From contig NZ_QRGP01000001.1 in the NCBI RefSeq assembly GCF_003367235.1, forward strand, positions 682,001-746,000: DNA of 64,000 nt, in the 5' to 3' direction. The notes under the pieces are model-generated. The model was not told where the DNA came from, ran no database searches, and saw nothing but the letters and a program-made list of their open reading frames with translations. Positions 46,288 to 54,978 of the stretch are shown piece by piece. Both the position numbers and the translations under genes were made by a program. How positions within the stretch are numbered: the first letter of the stretch is position 1; each line of letters begins with the position of its first letter. The stretch is from Sphingorhabdus pulchriflava. Its GTDB lineage: Bacteria; Pseudomonadota; Alphaproteobacteria; Sphingomonadales; Sphingomonadaceae.

Positions 46288-46470
46288 TGATTTCCTTTCG
46301 GCCGGAACTGGTCGCTTGGGATCGGTTGGATCACCGATGTTCACATATACCGAACAGCGCAAGTCACTGATCGACAAAGATAGGCGGCTGGTCTGCCAAC
46401 GACAATGCAGATAAAAGCACTAGTCGGATCTGTGGCTCGGCAGCATTGTACACTCCGCCGACGCTTAAAA

Positions 46471-46488
46471 TTTAATCGTTCGATTAAA
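46471..46488. promoter_or_regulatory. Operator-like palindrome upstream of the acyl-CoA ligase gene
   Basis: TTTAATCG-TT-CGATTAAA is a perfect 8-2-8 inverted repeat, 88 bases before the ligase start. Its size and symmetry match binding sites of TetR-family repressors that control acyl-CoA metabolism. No regulator gene is adjacent, so the owner is unknown. It may overlap the promoter of the 46576-49316 operon. Confidence 0.6.
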
Positions 46489-46575
46489 CTTCGCATTGAC
46501 AGCCGCATTCGCCTCGCCAATTAAGGAGTGGAGCGGCTGTGTTCGACCAGCCGATCTTCTTGGGAGAGGAAGATA

Positions 46576-48132
46576 ATGGCCGATACTTCGGAATTGATGA
46601 GTTTCGACGAATTCATTCGTCATTGGGCCGATGAACGCGGGGATCGCCTTGCCATGCGTGAAGAAGACCGTTTCTTCACCTACGCAGAACTCGAAGAACG
46701 CACAGCGCGGGTGGCGACAGCGCTTCTCGCCAAAGGCTTGAAAAAAGGCGACCGGATCGCCTGGATCGGCAAGAACAGCGATATCTATTTCACGCTGTTC
46801 TACGGCGCGGCGCGTGCGGGTATTGTCATGGTTCCGGTAGGCTGGCGCTTAGCTCCGCCCGAATGGGCCTACATTATCAACGACACTAAGGCGAAGATTC
46901 TGTTCCTCGGTAAGGGCTTTGAAGCGGCCCCGTCCTCGATGGAGGGCTTGCTGCCCCATGTTGAACAGGTGATCACCGACCCTGAAGCGCGGGCGATGGT
47001 TGACGCAACAACCCGCGCGCCATTTGAGGCTGCGGTCCCCGATGATGCAGTATTGCAGCTCTACACTTCGGGCACCACGGGCAATCCCAAGGGTGCGGTG
47101 CTTTCAAATCGGAATCTTTTCGCGCTGCGCAAACATTCGAGCCAGACAGATTTGGCCTATACCAAATGGGATGATGACGAGGTTGTCCTCGTTGCCATGC
47201 CCTGCGCGCATATTGGTGGAACGGGGCTCGGTGTCATGTCGGTAGCTGCCGGTCTGCCTGCTTATATCCTTGCTGAATTCACACCCGACGGCTTCTTTGA
47301 TTCGGTTGAAACCGGCGGTGTAACCCGCCTGTTCATCGTACCGGCGGCACTCCATATCCTGCTGCAGCACCCGCGCTGCGCCACCGTTGATTTCACCCGA
47401 CTCAAATATATCCTCTACGGCGCGGCGCCAATCCCGCTCGAACTTCTGCGCCAGTGCATCCAGATGTTCAAATGCGGCTTCATCCAGAATTACGGGATGA
47501 CCGAGACGACGGGCACTATCTGCATGCTTCCGCCCGAGGATCACGACCCCAATGGCAATCCCCGCATGCGCAGCGCAGGCAAGCCGCTGCCCGGCGTGGA
47601 AATCAAGGTTGTCGATGCTGAGGGTAATGAAGCGTCGACTGGCGAAGTGGGTGAAATCTGGACCCGGTCTTCGAACAACATGATCGGCTATTGGAATCTG
47701 GAGGAAGCGACCGAAAAGACCATGACCCGCGATGGCTGGGTCAAGACCGGTGACGCCGGTTATATGGATGAGGATGGCTATCTCTACATCCACGACCGGG
47801 TGAAGGATTTGATCATTTCAGGCGGCGAGAATGTCTATCCCGCCGAGGTCGAAAGCGCGATCTATGGTCATCCCGACGTGTTGGAAGTGGCCGTAATTGG
47901 CGTGCCCGATCCCAAATGGGGAGAGGCAGTGAAGGCTGTCTGCGCGCCAAAGCCTGGTGCAACCATCGATCCCGAAAGCGTCATATCCTGGGCCCGCGAA
48001 CGGATTGCGCCGTTCAAGGTGCCCAAATCGATCGACATCATCGACGCTTTGCCACGCAACCCATCAGGCAAGATTCTGCGCAAGGATCTGCGAGCGCCGT
48101 ATTGGGAAGGCTATGAGCGGCAGGTGAATTGA
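46576..48132 (+). CDS. AMP-binding acyl-CoA synthetase
   Basis: The 518-residue ANL-family ligase activates a carboxylic acid to its CoA thioester through an acyl-AMP. The P-loop-like motif is LYTSGTTGNPKGAV (about 160-173), and GYWNLEEATEKTM, DGWVKTGDAGYMDEDGYLYIHDRVKDLIISGGENVYP and the terminal catalytic lysine in PSGKILRKDLR are all present. It starts at ATG 46576 after GGGAGAGGAAG. It is coupled to an acyl-CoA dehydrogenase. Substrate could be a fatty, aromatic or terpenoid acid and cannot be told here. Confidence 0.9.
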   Translation: MADTSELMSFDEFIRHWADERGDRLAMREEDRFFTYAELEERTARVATALLAKGLKKGDRIAWIGKNSDIYFTLFYGAARAGIVMVPVGWRLAPPEWAYIINDTKAKILFLGKGFEAAPSSMEGLLPHVEQVITDPEARAMVDATTRAPFEAAVPDDAVLQLYTSGTTGNPKGAVLSNRNLFALRKHSSQTDLAYTKWDDDEVVLVAMPCAHIGGTGLGVMSVAAGLPAYILAEFTPDGFFDSVETGGVTRLFIVPAALHILLQHPRCATVDFTRLKYILYGAAPIPLELLRQCIQMFKCGFIQNYGMTETTGTICMLPPEDHDPNGNPRMRSAGKPLPGVEIKVVDAEGNEASTGEVGEIWTRSSNNMIGYWNLEEATEKTMTRDGWVKTGDAGYMDEDGYLYIHDRVKDLIISGGENVYPAEVESAIYGHPDVLEVAVIGVPDPKWGEAVKAVCAPKPGATIDPESVISWARERIAPFKVPKSIDIIDALPRNPSGKILRKDLRAPYWEGYERQVN

Positions 48133-48134
48133 CG

Positions 48135-49316
48135 ATGAGTGACACCCGGATAGACCAAAATGCCTTCCGTGCCGAGGTGCGCAGTTGGCTCGCCGAAAAC
48201 CTTCCACCTGAATTGCGTCAGGCGCACAATCGAGCGACCAGCGTGTTTGTTGAAAAGGAATTCAATCTGGCCTGGCAGGCAATTCTGCTGCGCAAGGGCT
48301 GGGTCGCGCCGCACTGGCCGGTCGAGCGGGGTGGAACCGGCTGGAACGAGGCACAACGCTATATCTTCGCTTCCGAATACGCGCGGGCAGGGGCGCCCAG
48401 CCTTGCGCCGATGGGCTTGAAAATGGTTGCGCCGGTCATCATGAAATATGGCAGTGAGGCCCAGAAAGACTATTATCTGCCCAAGCTGCTCGCAGGCGAG
48501 CATTATTGGTGTCAGGGTTATAGCGAGCCACAGGCGGGGTCAGACCTTGCTGCCTTGCAGTTGCGCGCTGATAGTGATGGCGACAATTATGTGCTCAATG
48601 GTTCGAAAATCTGGACCACGCATGCGCATGTAGCCAACCACATGTTCTGTCTCGTGCGCACCAATCGTGATGGTAGACCCCAAGAAGGTATCACCTTCCT
48701 GCTGCTGGAAATGTCGACACCGGGGATCACGGTAAAGCCGATCATCTCGATCGCAGGCGATCATGATTTCAATCAGGTGTTCTTTGACAATGTCCGCGTG
48801 CCCAAGTCGAACCGGCTGGGCGATGAAGGCAAGGGCTGGACGGTGGCCAAGACATTGCTGGAATATGAGCGCGCGGCTGCCTATGCAGCTGGGCTAATCG
48901 AGGCGCTCGCCGAGGTGCGTGCAGCAGCTAAAGAAGCTGAAATGCTGGACGACCCCGCCATCCGTCGCCGTTTTGCCGAACTCGATTCGCAGGTGCGCAC
49001 CATCCATGCGGTCGAGGATATGGTGCTGGCAGCAATCGGTGAGGGCCGCGATCCGGGGCCAGCATCATCAATGCTCAAGGTGCAGGGCACCGAGTGCCAG
49101 CAGAAGATTCAGGAACTGGCAGTCGATGTCGCGGGCATTTACGCTGCGCCCTATCAATATGAGGCGCGGCAAGCGGGCAGCAATGAAGGCTATGTTGGCC
49201 CCGAAAGCGCGCTGACCGCGACTGCACGCTACTTCAACGGTCGTGCAGCCTCGATCTATGGTGGATCAAATGAGATCCAGCGCAATATCATGGCCAAGCT
49301 GGTGCTAGGCCTTTAA
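48135..49316 (+). CDS. Acyl-CoA dehydrogenase
   Basis: A 393-residue FAD enzyme that introduces a 2,3-double bond into an acyl-CoA. It has the N-terminal helical domain, WCQGYSEPQAGSDLAALQ in the beta domain, WTTHAHVANHMF, and the C-terminal YGGSNEIQRNIMAKLVLGL. The insertion-bearing form and the LAENLPPELRQA start resemble the FadE-type enzymes linked to steroid or long-chain degradation. It follows the ligase by 2 bases and shares the upstream palindrome. It converges on ugd with a 9-base gap. Confidence 0.9.
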   Translation: MSDTRIDQNAFRAEVRSWLAENLPPELRQAHNRATSVFVEKEFNLAWQAILLRKGWVAPHWPVERGGTGWNEAQRYIFASEYARAGAPSLAPMGLKMVAPVIMKYGSEAQKDYYLPKLLAGEHYWCQGYSEPQAGSDLAALQLRADSDGDNYVLNGSKIWTTHAHVANHMFCLVRTNRDGRPQEGITFLLLEMSTPGITVKPIISIAGDHDFNQVFFDNVRVPKSNRLGDEGKGWTVAKTLLEYERAAAYAAGLIEALAEVRAAAKEAEMLDDPAIRRRFAELDSQVRTIHAVEDMVLAAIGEGRDPGPASSMLKVQGTECQQKIQELAVDVAGIYAAPYQYEARQAGSNEGYVGPESALTATARYFNGRAASIYGGSNEIQRNIMAKLVLGL

Positions 49317-49325
49317 CGGCCGAGA

Positions 49326-50627
49326 TTACCGCCCGACGCTATAATAATCGAACCCTGCCTTGGCGCCTTCTTCGGGGCGGTAGATGTTGCGCAGGTCGAC
49401 AAGGACGTCGCCCGCCATCACAGCTTTGAGCTTGGCGAGGTCGAGCGCGCGATAGGCATCCCATTCAGTTACAATGGCAACTGCGTCGGCACCTTCGGCA
49501 GCGGTATAGGCGCTATCGGTCATCTTGACTTGAGGAAGTATCTTGGCGGCTTCTTCCATGCCTTCAGGGTCGTGCGCATAGACCTCGGCCCCGGCGTCGA
49601 TCAGCGTCTGGACGATCGCGATTGACGGCGCATCGCGCATGTCGTCGGTGTTGGGCTTGAAGGTCAGACCAAACAGCGCAACCTTCTTACCGCGCGCATC
49701 GCCACCCAGCGCATTGACGATTTTGCGACCCATGGCCCGCTTGCGGAGATCATTGGCTTGCACCACAGCCTCGACGATACGCACCGGTGTGTCATTGTCC
49801 TGCGCGGTTTTGAGCAGTGCCAGCGTGTCCTTGGGAAAGCAGCTGCCGCCATAGCCGGGCCCTGCATGGAGGAACTTGCTGCCGATACGGTTGTCGAGCC
49901 CGATCCCGCGTGAGACATCCTGCACATTGGCACCAAGTTTCTCGCATAGGTCGGCCATTTCATTGATGAAGGTGATCTTGGTCGCGAGGAATGCATTGGC
50001 TGCATATTTGATCAGTTCCGACGATCGGCGGCTGGTGAACAGGATCGGCGATTCGTTGAGGAAGAGCGGGCGGTAGACAGCGCGCATCACCTCGCGTGCC
50101 CATTCGATATCGGTGCCGACGACTATGCGGTCAGGACGCTTGAAATCGCCAATGGCGGCGCCTTCACGAAGAAATTCGGGGTTGGAGACAACTTCAAACT
50201 CGAGGTCGGGTCTTACGTCACGGATTATCCGCTCGACTTCGTCCCCTGTGCCTACGGGTACGGTCGACTTGGTGACAACCACGGTTTTGGGTCCGATAGC
50301 TTCGCCAATCTCTTTCGCTGCCGCGTAGACATAGCTCAAATCCGCATGGCCATCACCGCGACGCGAAGGGGTGCCCACCGCGATAAATACCGCGTCACAA
50401 TCCTTGACCGAAGCCTCCAGATCAATCGAGAAGCTAAGCCTTCCCGCATCGACATTGGTTTTGACCAATGCAGCAAGGCCAGGCTCGTAAATCGGCATGA
50501 TATTGGCATTCAGCCGGTCGATCTTGCTCTGGTCTTTGTCGACACAGACCACATCATGCCCGAAATCAGCAAAACAGGCACCCGACACCAAGCCAACATA
50601 GCCCGAACCGATCATCGCGATTTTCAT
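49326..50627 (-). CDS. ugd: UDP-glucose 6-dehydrogenase
   Basis: Ugd makes UDP-glucuronate for polysaccharides. The 433-residue protein has the NAD-binding start MKIAMIGSGYVGLVSGACFA, the catalytic cysteine in GPGYGGSCFPKDT, and GLTFKPNTDDMRDAPS. It lies downstream of wecC and wecB on the same strand with a 73-base gap, so it may belong to the same sugar-nucleotide unit. Confidence 0.95.
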   Translation of the reverse strand: MKIAMIGSGYVGLVSGACFADFGHDVVCVDKDQSKIDRLNANIMPIYEPGLAALVKTNVDAGRLSFSIDLEASVKDCDAVFIAVGTPSRRGDGHADLSYVYAAAKEIGEAIGPKTVVVTKSTVPVGTGDEVERIIRDVRPDLEFEVVSNPEFLREGAAIGDFKRPDRIVVGTDIEWAREVMRAVYRPLFLNESPILFTSRRSSELIKYAANAFLATKITFINEMADLCEKLGANVQDVSRGIGLDNRIGSKFLHAGPGYGGSCFPKDTLALLKTAQDNDTPVRIVEAVVQANDLRKRAMGRKIVNALGGDARGKKVALFGLTFKPNTDDMRDAPSIAIVQTLIDAGAEVYAHDPEGMEEAAKILPQVKMTDSAYTAAEGADAVAIVTEWDAYRALDLAKLKAVMAGDVLVDLRNIYRPEEGAKAGFDYYSVGR

Positions 50628-50700
50628 TATATACTTCCTGCGTAACTTGGGATCGGCAGTGCTTTAGTCTGTGCTTGGTCAGGCAGCAAGGTCGCCAAGA

Positions 50701-51999
50701 TCAGCTAACCAACCGTAGTGGGGCAATATTGTCTTCGATAGCAGGCTGGTCTGGCCAAATGCCGCGGGTATCATAAACGAGCTTGGTGCTTCGTTCGGCA
50801 AGTGGAATTGCCTTGAATGCATCATGATCCACCAGCGGAATCAATATTTGGCAATCGAGCAGCGCGCTGTCGATGTCGGTCAGCTTGGCACCGCTGCCGT
50901 CAAATTCCCGAGGTAGCGCAGCGGCATAGGGCTCCACCACGCGTACGCGGCTGCCATACTTATGCCCAAGCGCAGCTGCTACCTTCTTTGCAGGGCTTTC
51001 CCGAAAATCATCAATATTTGCCTTGAACGCCAGGCCCAGTACGCCCACGACCTTGTCCGGATTCGCTTCGATCAATGCGGTTGCTTGCGCAATGACATGA
51101 TCCACCTTGCCATCATTCACCTCGCGCGCTGTCCGGATGAGCGGCGTATGCTCCGGTGCGCCATGGACGATGAACCAAGGGTCAACCGCGATACAATGTC
51201 CGCCAACGCCAGGGCCAGGTTGCAAAATGTTGACGCGCGGGTGACGGTTGGCAAGGCGGATCACCTCCCAAACGTCGAGACCCATCTGGTCGGCGACGAT
51301 GGAAAGCTCGTTGGCAAAGGCGATATTCACATCGCGAAAGGCGTTCTCGACCAGCTTGGTCATTTCCGCCGAACGGGCATCGGTGGTAACACATTCTCCG
51401 CGAACGAAACGCTTGTAGAAGGACAATGCCTTGCGCGCACAGCGCGGCGTAATGCCGCCGATCGAACGGTCGTTCGAAATCAACTCTTCGAGGATTTTCC
51501 CGGGCAGCACGCGTTCGGGACAATAAGCGATCGCGATTTCCGGCGTTTCGACCGTAACGCCGGGCACTTTCAGGTCAGGCCGCAGCTGCGCAATCAGGTC
51601 TTTCACACGTTCGGTAGTGCCAACTGGCGAAGTCGATTCCACAATCACCGTATCACCAGCCTTGAGAACCGCTGCAATACTGGTGGCAGCTGACAGGACA
51701 TAGCTGATGTCAGGTGAATGGTTTTCGCCAAAAGGGGTCGGAACCGCAATCACAAAGACGTCAGCCGGTTCGACCTTGGTTGACGCGCGCAGCAATTTGC
51801 GCTGCACCACACCTTGCACGAGCCCGTCAAGATCGACTTCCTCGATATGGATTTCGCCGCGGTTGATCGTGTCAACCACATGCTGGTGCACGTCGACACC
51901 CAGCACGCGGCAGCCCGAACGGGCAATCACGGCTGCAGTAGGGAGGCCGATATAGCCAAGCCCCATCACACACACATCGGGTTTTTTATCGACAAGCAT
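50701..51999 (-). CDS. wecC: UDP-N-acetyl-D-mannosamine dehydrogenase
   Basis: WecC oxidises UDP-ManNAc to UDP-ManNAcA. The 432-residue protein has VMGLGYIGLPTAAVIARSG for NAD, the catalytic cysteine in GPGVGGHCIAVDPWF, and LGLAFKANIDDFRESPA. The VDPWF motif distinguishes UDP-ManNAc dehydrogenases from glucose dehydrogenases. It overlaps the upstream epimerase gene by 14 bases, so the two steps are coupled. Confidence 0.93.
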   Translation of the reverse strand: MLVDKKPDVCVMGLGYIGLPTAAVIARSGCRVLGVDVHQHVVDTINRGEIHIEEVDLDGLVQGVVQRKLLRASTKVEPADVFVIAVPTPFGENHSPDISYVLSAATSIAAVLKAGDTVIVESTSPVGTTERVKDLIAQLRPDLKVPGVTVETPEIAIAYCPERVLPGKILEELISNDRSIGGITPRCARKALSFYKRFVRGECVTTDARSAEMTKLVENAFRDVNIAFANELSIVADQMGLDVWEVIRLANRHPRVNILQPGPGVGGHCIAVDPWFIVHGAPEHTPLIRTAREVNDGKVDHVIAQATALIEANPDKVVGVLGLAFKANIDDFRESPAKKVAAALGHKYGSRVRVVEPYAAALPREFDGSGAKLTDIDSALLDCQILIPLVDHDAFKAIPLAERSTKLVYDTRGIWPDQPAIEDNIAPLRLVS

Positions 52000-53116
52000 C
52001 CGCTACCAGTCCTGCTATGCGAATGGCCGCCTTGCCGTCCCCAAAAGGATTGTGCGCGCGCGCCATGGTTGAATAGGCTGCTTCATCGTCGAGAAGCGTG
52101 AATATTTCTGATATGATGCGGTCCTTGTCGGTGCCTACCAGCTTGGCAGTGCCCGCCGTGACGCCTTCTGGGCGTTCGGTCCTATCGCGCATAACCAGCA
52201 CGGGTTTTCCCAGTGCGGGTGCCTCTTCCTGAACGCCACCGCTGTCGGTCAGCATGATATGACTGATAGCCAGCAGACGGGCGAAATGCGGGTAGTCGAG
52301 CGGTTCGATCATCGCGATATTGCTATTGGCACCCAGACGCGCGTCCATGACTTTGCGGACATTGGGGTTCAAATGTACCGGAAAGATGATCGCTACATCT
52401 TCACGCACGGCAATCTGCTCCAGCGCGGACGCGATATTCTCCATACCTTCGCCGAAATTTTCGCGGCGATGGGTGGTGACGCCAATAATCCGTTTTCCCG
52501 CAAATCGAGCTTCATATTCGGAAAGGCCGGATGCCAATTCTGGATGCGTTTCGATCTTGGCTGTCACCCAATGCAGCGCATCGATGACGGTATTGCCGGT
52601 CACGTAAATGCCAATCCCAGGCACCGCTTCGGCGCGCAGGGCGGCTGCCGAAACATCGGTTGGTGCAAAATGCTGATCAGCAATTGTCCCGATAATCTTG
52701 CGGTTCACCTCTTCGGGCCACGGCTGGTAGATATTGTAACTGCGCAGGCCTGCCTCGACATGGCTGACCGGAATTTTTCGGTAATAGGCGGCCAAAGCGC
52801 CCACCATTGCGGTTGCCGTATCGCCCTGCACTATGACGCGCGCAGGCTTCTCAGCATCCATGACTGCGCCGATACCGGTCAGCAATTTAGCAGTCAGGCT
52901 ATCGAGTGTTTGGTCGGGTGCCATGACATTCAAATCATGGTCGGGGGCGATTTCGCCTATTTCCAAAACTTGGTCCAGCATTTGCCGGTGTTGACCGGTG
53001 ACGAGCACGCGGACTTTTACGTCCTGACGCGCGCGTAAGGCGTGTACTACCGGGAACAGCTTGATCGCTTCCGGTCGTGTGCCAAAAATAATCAGGACAA
53101 CGGGTTTGTCATTCAT
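51986..53116 (-). CDS. wecB: UDP-N-acetylglucosamine 2-epimerase (non-hydrolysing)
   Basis: WecB interconverts UDP-GlcNAc and UDP-ManNAc, feeding WecC. The 376-residue GT-B-like protein shows IFGTRPEAIKLFPVVHAL, VQGDTATAMVGALAA, HVEAGLRSYNIYQPWPEEVNR, VTTHRRENFGEGM and LTDSGGVQEEAPALGKPVLVMRDRTERPEG, covering the substrate site. It is the first gene of the minus-strand sugar nucleotide unit and diverges from a Wza-like gene. Confidence 0.95.
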   Translation of the reverse strand: MNDKPVVLIIFGTRPEAIKLFPVVHALRARQDVKVRVLVTGQHRQMLDQVLEIGEIAPDHDLNVMAPDQTLDSLTAKLLTGIGAVMDAEKPARVIVQGDTATAMVGALAAYYRKIPVSHVEAGLRSYNIYQPWPEEVNRKIIGTIADQHFAPTDVSAAALRAEAVPGIGIYVTGNTVIDALHWVTAKIETHPELASGLSEYEARFAGKRIIGVTTHRRENFGEGMENIASALEQIAVREDVAIIFPVHLNPNVRKVMDARLGANSNIAMIEPLDYPHFARLLAISHIMLTDSGGVQEEAPALGKPVLVMRDRTERPEGVTAGTAKLVGTDKDRIISEIFTLLDDEAAYSTMARAHNPFGDGKAAIRIAGLVADACR

Positions 53117-53270
53117 GTCTGCGCTTTAGCCGGTCAGGCATTAAATTCATACTAAAGCGCATGTTAAGGGTTGTGAAATTTGCTAACGGCCAAATGCTGA
53201 CCAAAATCGGGCTGGAACACTTCAGTTGCATCGTCTAGCAGGCGGTCAATCAATTTTGGAAACCGGATTC

Positions 53271-53990
53271 ATGATAAAGCTTACTTCGTCCCTCATTGCA
53301 TTGGTTTTCTTGTCTGCCTGCGCAGGACCGAGTGCTTTGGGTGGTTCTGAAAATATCACAGTGATGGAATCCAGTGAACTGCCGGCTCCTGACCGCAGCG
53401 ACCTGTTGTCCGAATCGCGTCCTTATCTGATTGGCGCTTTCGACAAACTGATAATCGACGTTTTTGGCATTGAAGAGCTGAGCGAAAAAGAAGTGCAAAC
53501 AGATGCCAGCGGCCGCATCTCCTTCCCGCTTGCCGGGGTAATCGAAGCTGCTGGTAAAACCCCCGGCGAAATTGAAGAGGAAATCGAAAGTCGTTTGCGC
53601 TCACGCTATGTGCGTGATCCGCAGGTCACAGTGAACCTCAAGGAAACAGTCAGTCAGGTCATTACCGTCGATGGTCAGGTAAAGAAGCCTGGCCTCTATC
53701 CGGTGGTTGGCAAAATGACATTGATGCGCGCCGTGGCAACTGCCGAGGGGACTGCCGAGTTCGCGAAACTGGATGACGTTGTGATTTTCCGTACCGTTAA
53801 GGGGCAGCAGCTTGCGGCGCTCTATAATTTGAAGGCGATCCGTCGAGGCAATTATCAAGATCCTGAAGTGTTTGCGAATGATGTTGTTGTTGTCGGTGAC
53901 TCGCAGGCACGCCGTTTGTTCAAGGATGCGCTGCAAATCGTTCCATTGCTGACGACGCCACTGATCATCGCCCTGCAGAACAACAATTAA
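53271..53990 (+). CDS. Polysaccharide export lipoprotein (Wza/GumB-like)
   Basis: The 239-residue product is an outer-membrane polysaccharide export protein. It has a lipoprotein signal (LSAC, lipidated cysteine at residue 17), then a poly-export domain (IGAFDKLIIDVFGIEELSEKEVQTDASGRISFPLAG) and a SLBB domain (VTVDGQVKKPGLYPV-like: ITVDGQVKKPGLYPVVGKMTLMRAVATAEG). It is shorter than Wza of E. coli (about 380 residues) and closer to GumB-class proteins. No polymerase, flippase or tyrosine kinase gene lies nearby in the window. It diverges from wecB. Confidence 0.88.
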   Translation: MIKLTSSLIALVFLSACAGPSALGGSENITVMESSELPAPDRSDLLSESRPYLIGAFDKLIIDVFGIEELSEKEVQTDASGRISFPLAGVIEAAGKTPGEIEEEIESRLRSRYVRDPQVTVNLKETVSQVITVDGQVKKPGLYPVVGKMTLMRAVATAEGTAEFAKLDDVVIFRTVKGQQLAALYNLKAIRRGNYQDPEVFANDVVVVGDSQARRLFKDALQIVPLLTTPLIIALQNNN

Positions 53991-54072
53991 ACCTGCGAAT
54001 GGCGGGCACAGCTTTAGCGCCCCCCAATTTTCCTTGGTTGCCTGAACCGGCAATTGCAGCAAAAGCGCATCC

Positions 54073-54978
54073 ATGACGCGCAAATTGACTCATTTGGAAC
54101 GGCTTGAAGCTGAGGCAATCCACATCATGCGGGAGGTGGTTGCCGAAGCTGAGAAGCCGGTTATGCTCTATTCTGTTGGCAAGGACAGTGCCGTGATGCT
54201 GCATCTCGCCCGGAAAGCATTCTATCCTTCACCGCCGCCTTTTCCGTTGCTGCATGTCGACACCACCTGGAAGTTTCAGGAGATGTACAAGCTTCGCGAC
54301 CGGATGGCGCAGGAGAGTGGCATGGAGCTGCTGGTTTATCAGAACCCCGAGGCGAAAGCGCGAGGGATCAACCCGTTCGACCACGGCCCGCTCCACACAG
54401 ATATGTGGAAGACAGAGGGACTAAAGCAGGCTCTCGACAAATATGGCTTTGATGCCGCATTTGGCGGTGCACGTCGGGACGAAGAAAAAAGCCGTGCCAA
54501 GGAACGCATATTCTCTTTCCGTACAGCGAGCCATGGCTGGGACCCGAAGAATCAGCGGCCTGAATTGTGGAACCTCTACAACGCCCGCAAATCGAAGGGT
54601 GAGAGTATCAGGGTTTTTCCGATCTCGAATTGGACCGAACTGGATATCTGGCAATATATCCATCTGAACGACATCCCGATCGTACCGCTTTATTTCAGCG
54701 CCAAACGTCCGACTGTGGAGCGTGACGGATTGTTACTGATGGTCGACGATGACCGTTTCCCGTTGCGCGAAGGCGAAGTGCCGGTTGAACGCTCAATCCG
54801 GTTTCGGACGTTGGGCTGCTATCCACTGACCGGGGCTGTCGAGAGTGAGGCGACGACACTTTCGGAAGTGATACAGGAAATGCTCCTGACCACTACCAGT
54901 GAGCGCCAAGGCCGCATCATCGACAAGGATGGTGGCGATGCGTCAATGGAAAAGAAGAAGCAGGAGGGGTATTTCTGA
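54073..54978 (+). CDS. cysD: Sulfate adenylyltransferase subunit 2
   Basis: CysD is the catalytic ATP sulfurylase subunit forming adenosine phosphosulfate. The 301-residue protein has the PP-loop [46 protein letters not shown] and the [14 protein letters not shown] and [16 protein letters not shown] blocks. It overlaps cysNC by one base. No sulfate reductase or transporter genes follow, so the operon is limited to activation and PAP(S) turnover. Confidence 0.97.
   Translation: MTRKLTHLERLEAEAIHIMREVVAEAEKPVMLYSVGKDSAVMLHLARKAFYPSPPPFPLLHVDTTWKFQEMYKLRDRMAQESGMELLVYQNPEAKARGINPFDHGPLHTDMWKTEGLKQALDKYGFDAAFGGARRDEEKSRAKERIFSFRTASHGWDPKNQRPELWNLYNARKSKGESIRVFPISNWTELDIWQYIHLNDIPIVPLYFSAKRPTVERDGLLLMVDDDRFPLREGEVPVERSIRFRTLGCYPLTGAVESEATTLSEVIQEMLLTTTSERQGRIIDKDGGDASMEKKKQEGYF

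Noticed and set aside
46304-46327. EcfG general stress promoter (GGAAC, 16 bases, GTT)
   Set aside because: The match is short and 250 bases from the next gene in that direction. Such matches are expected by chance.
53991-54072. Terminator after the export lipoprotein gene
   Set aside because: The stem GGCG/CGCC is short and interrupted, and the following T-run is only four bases.
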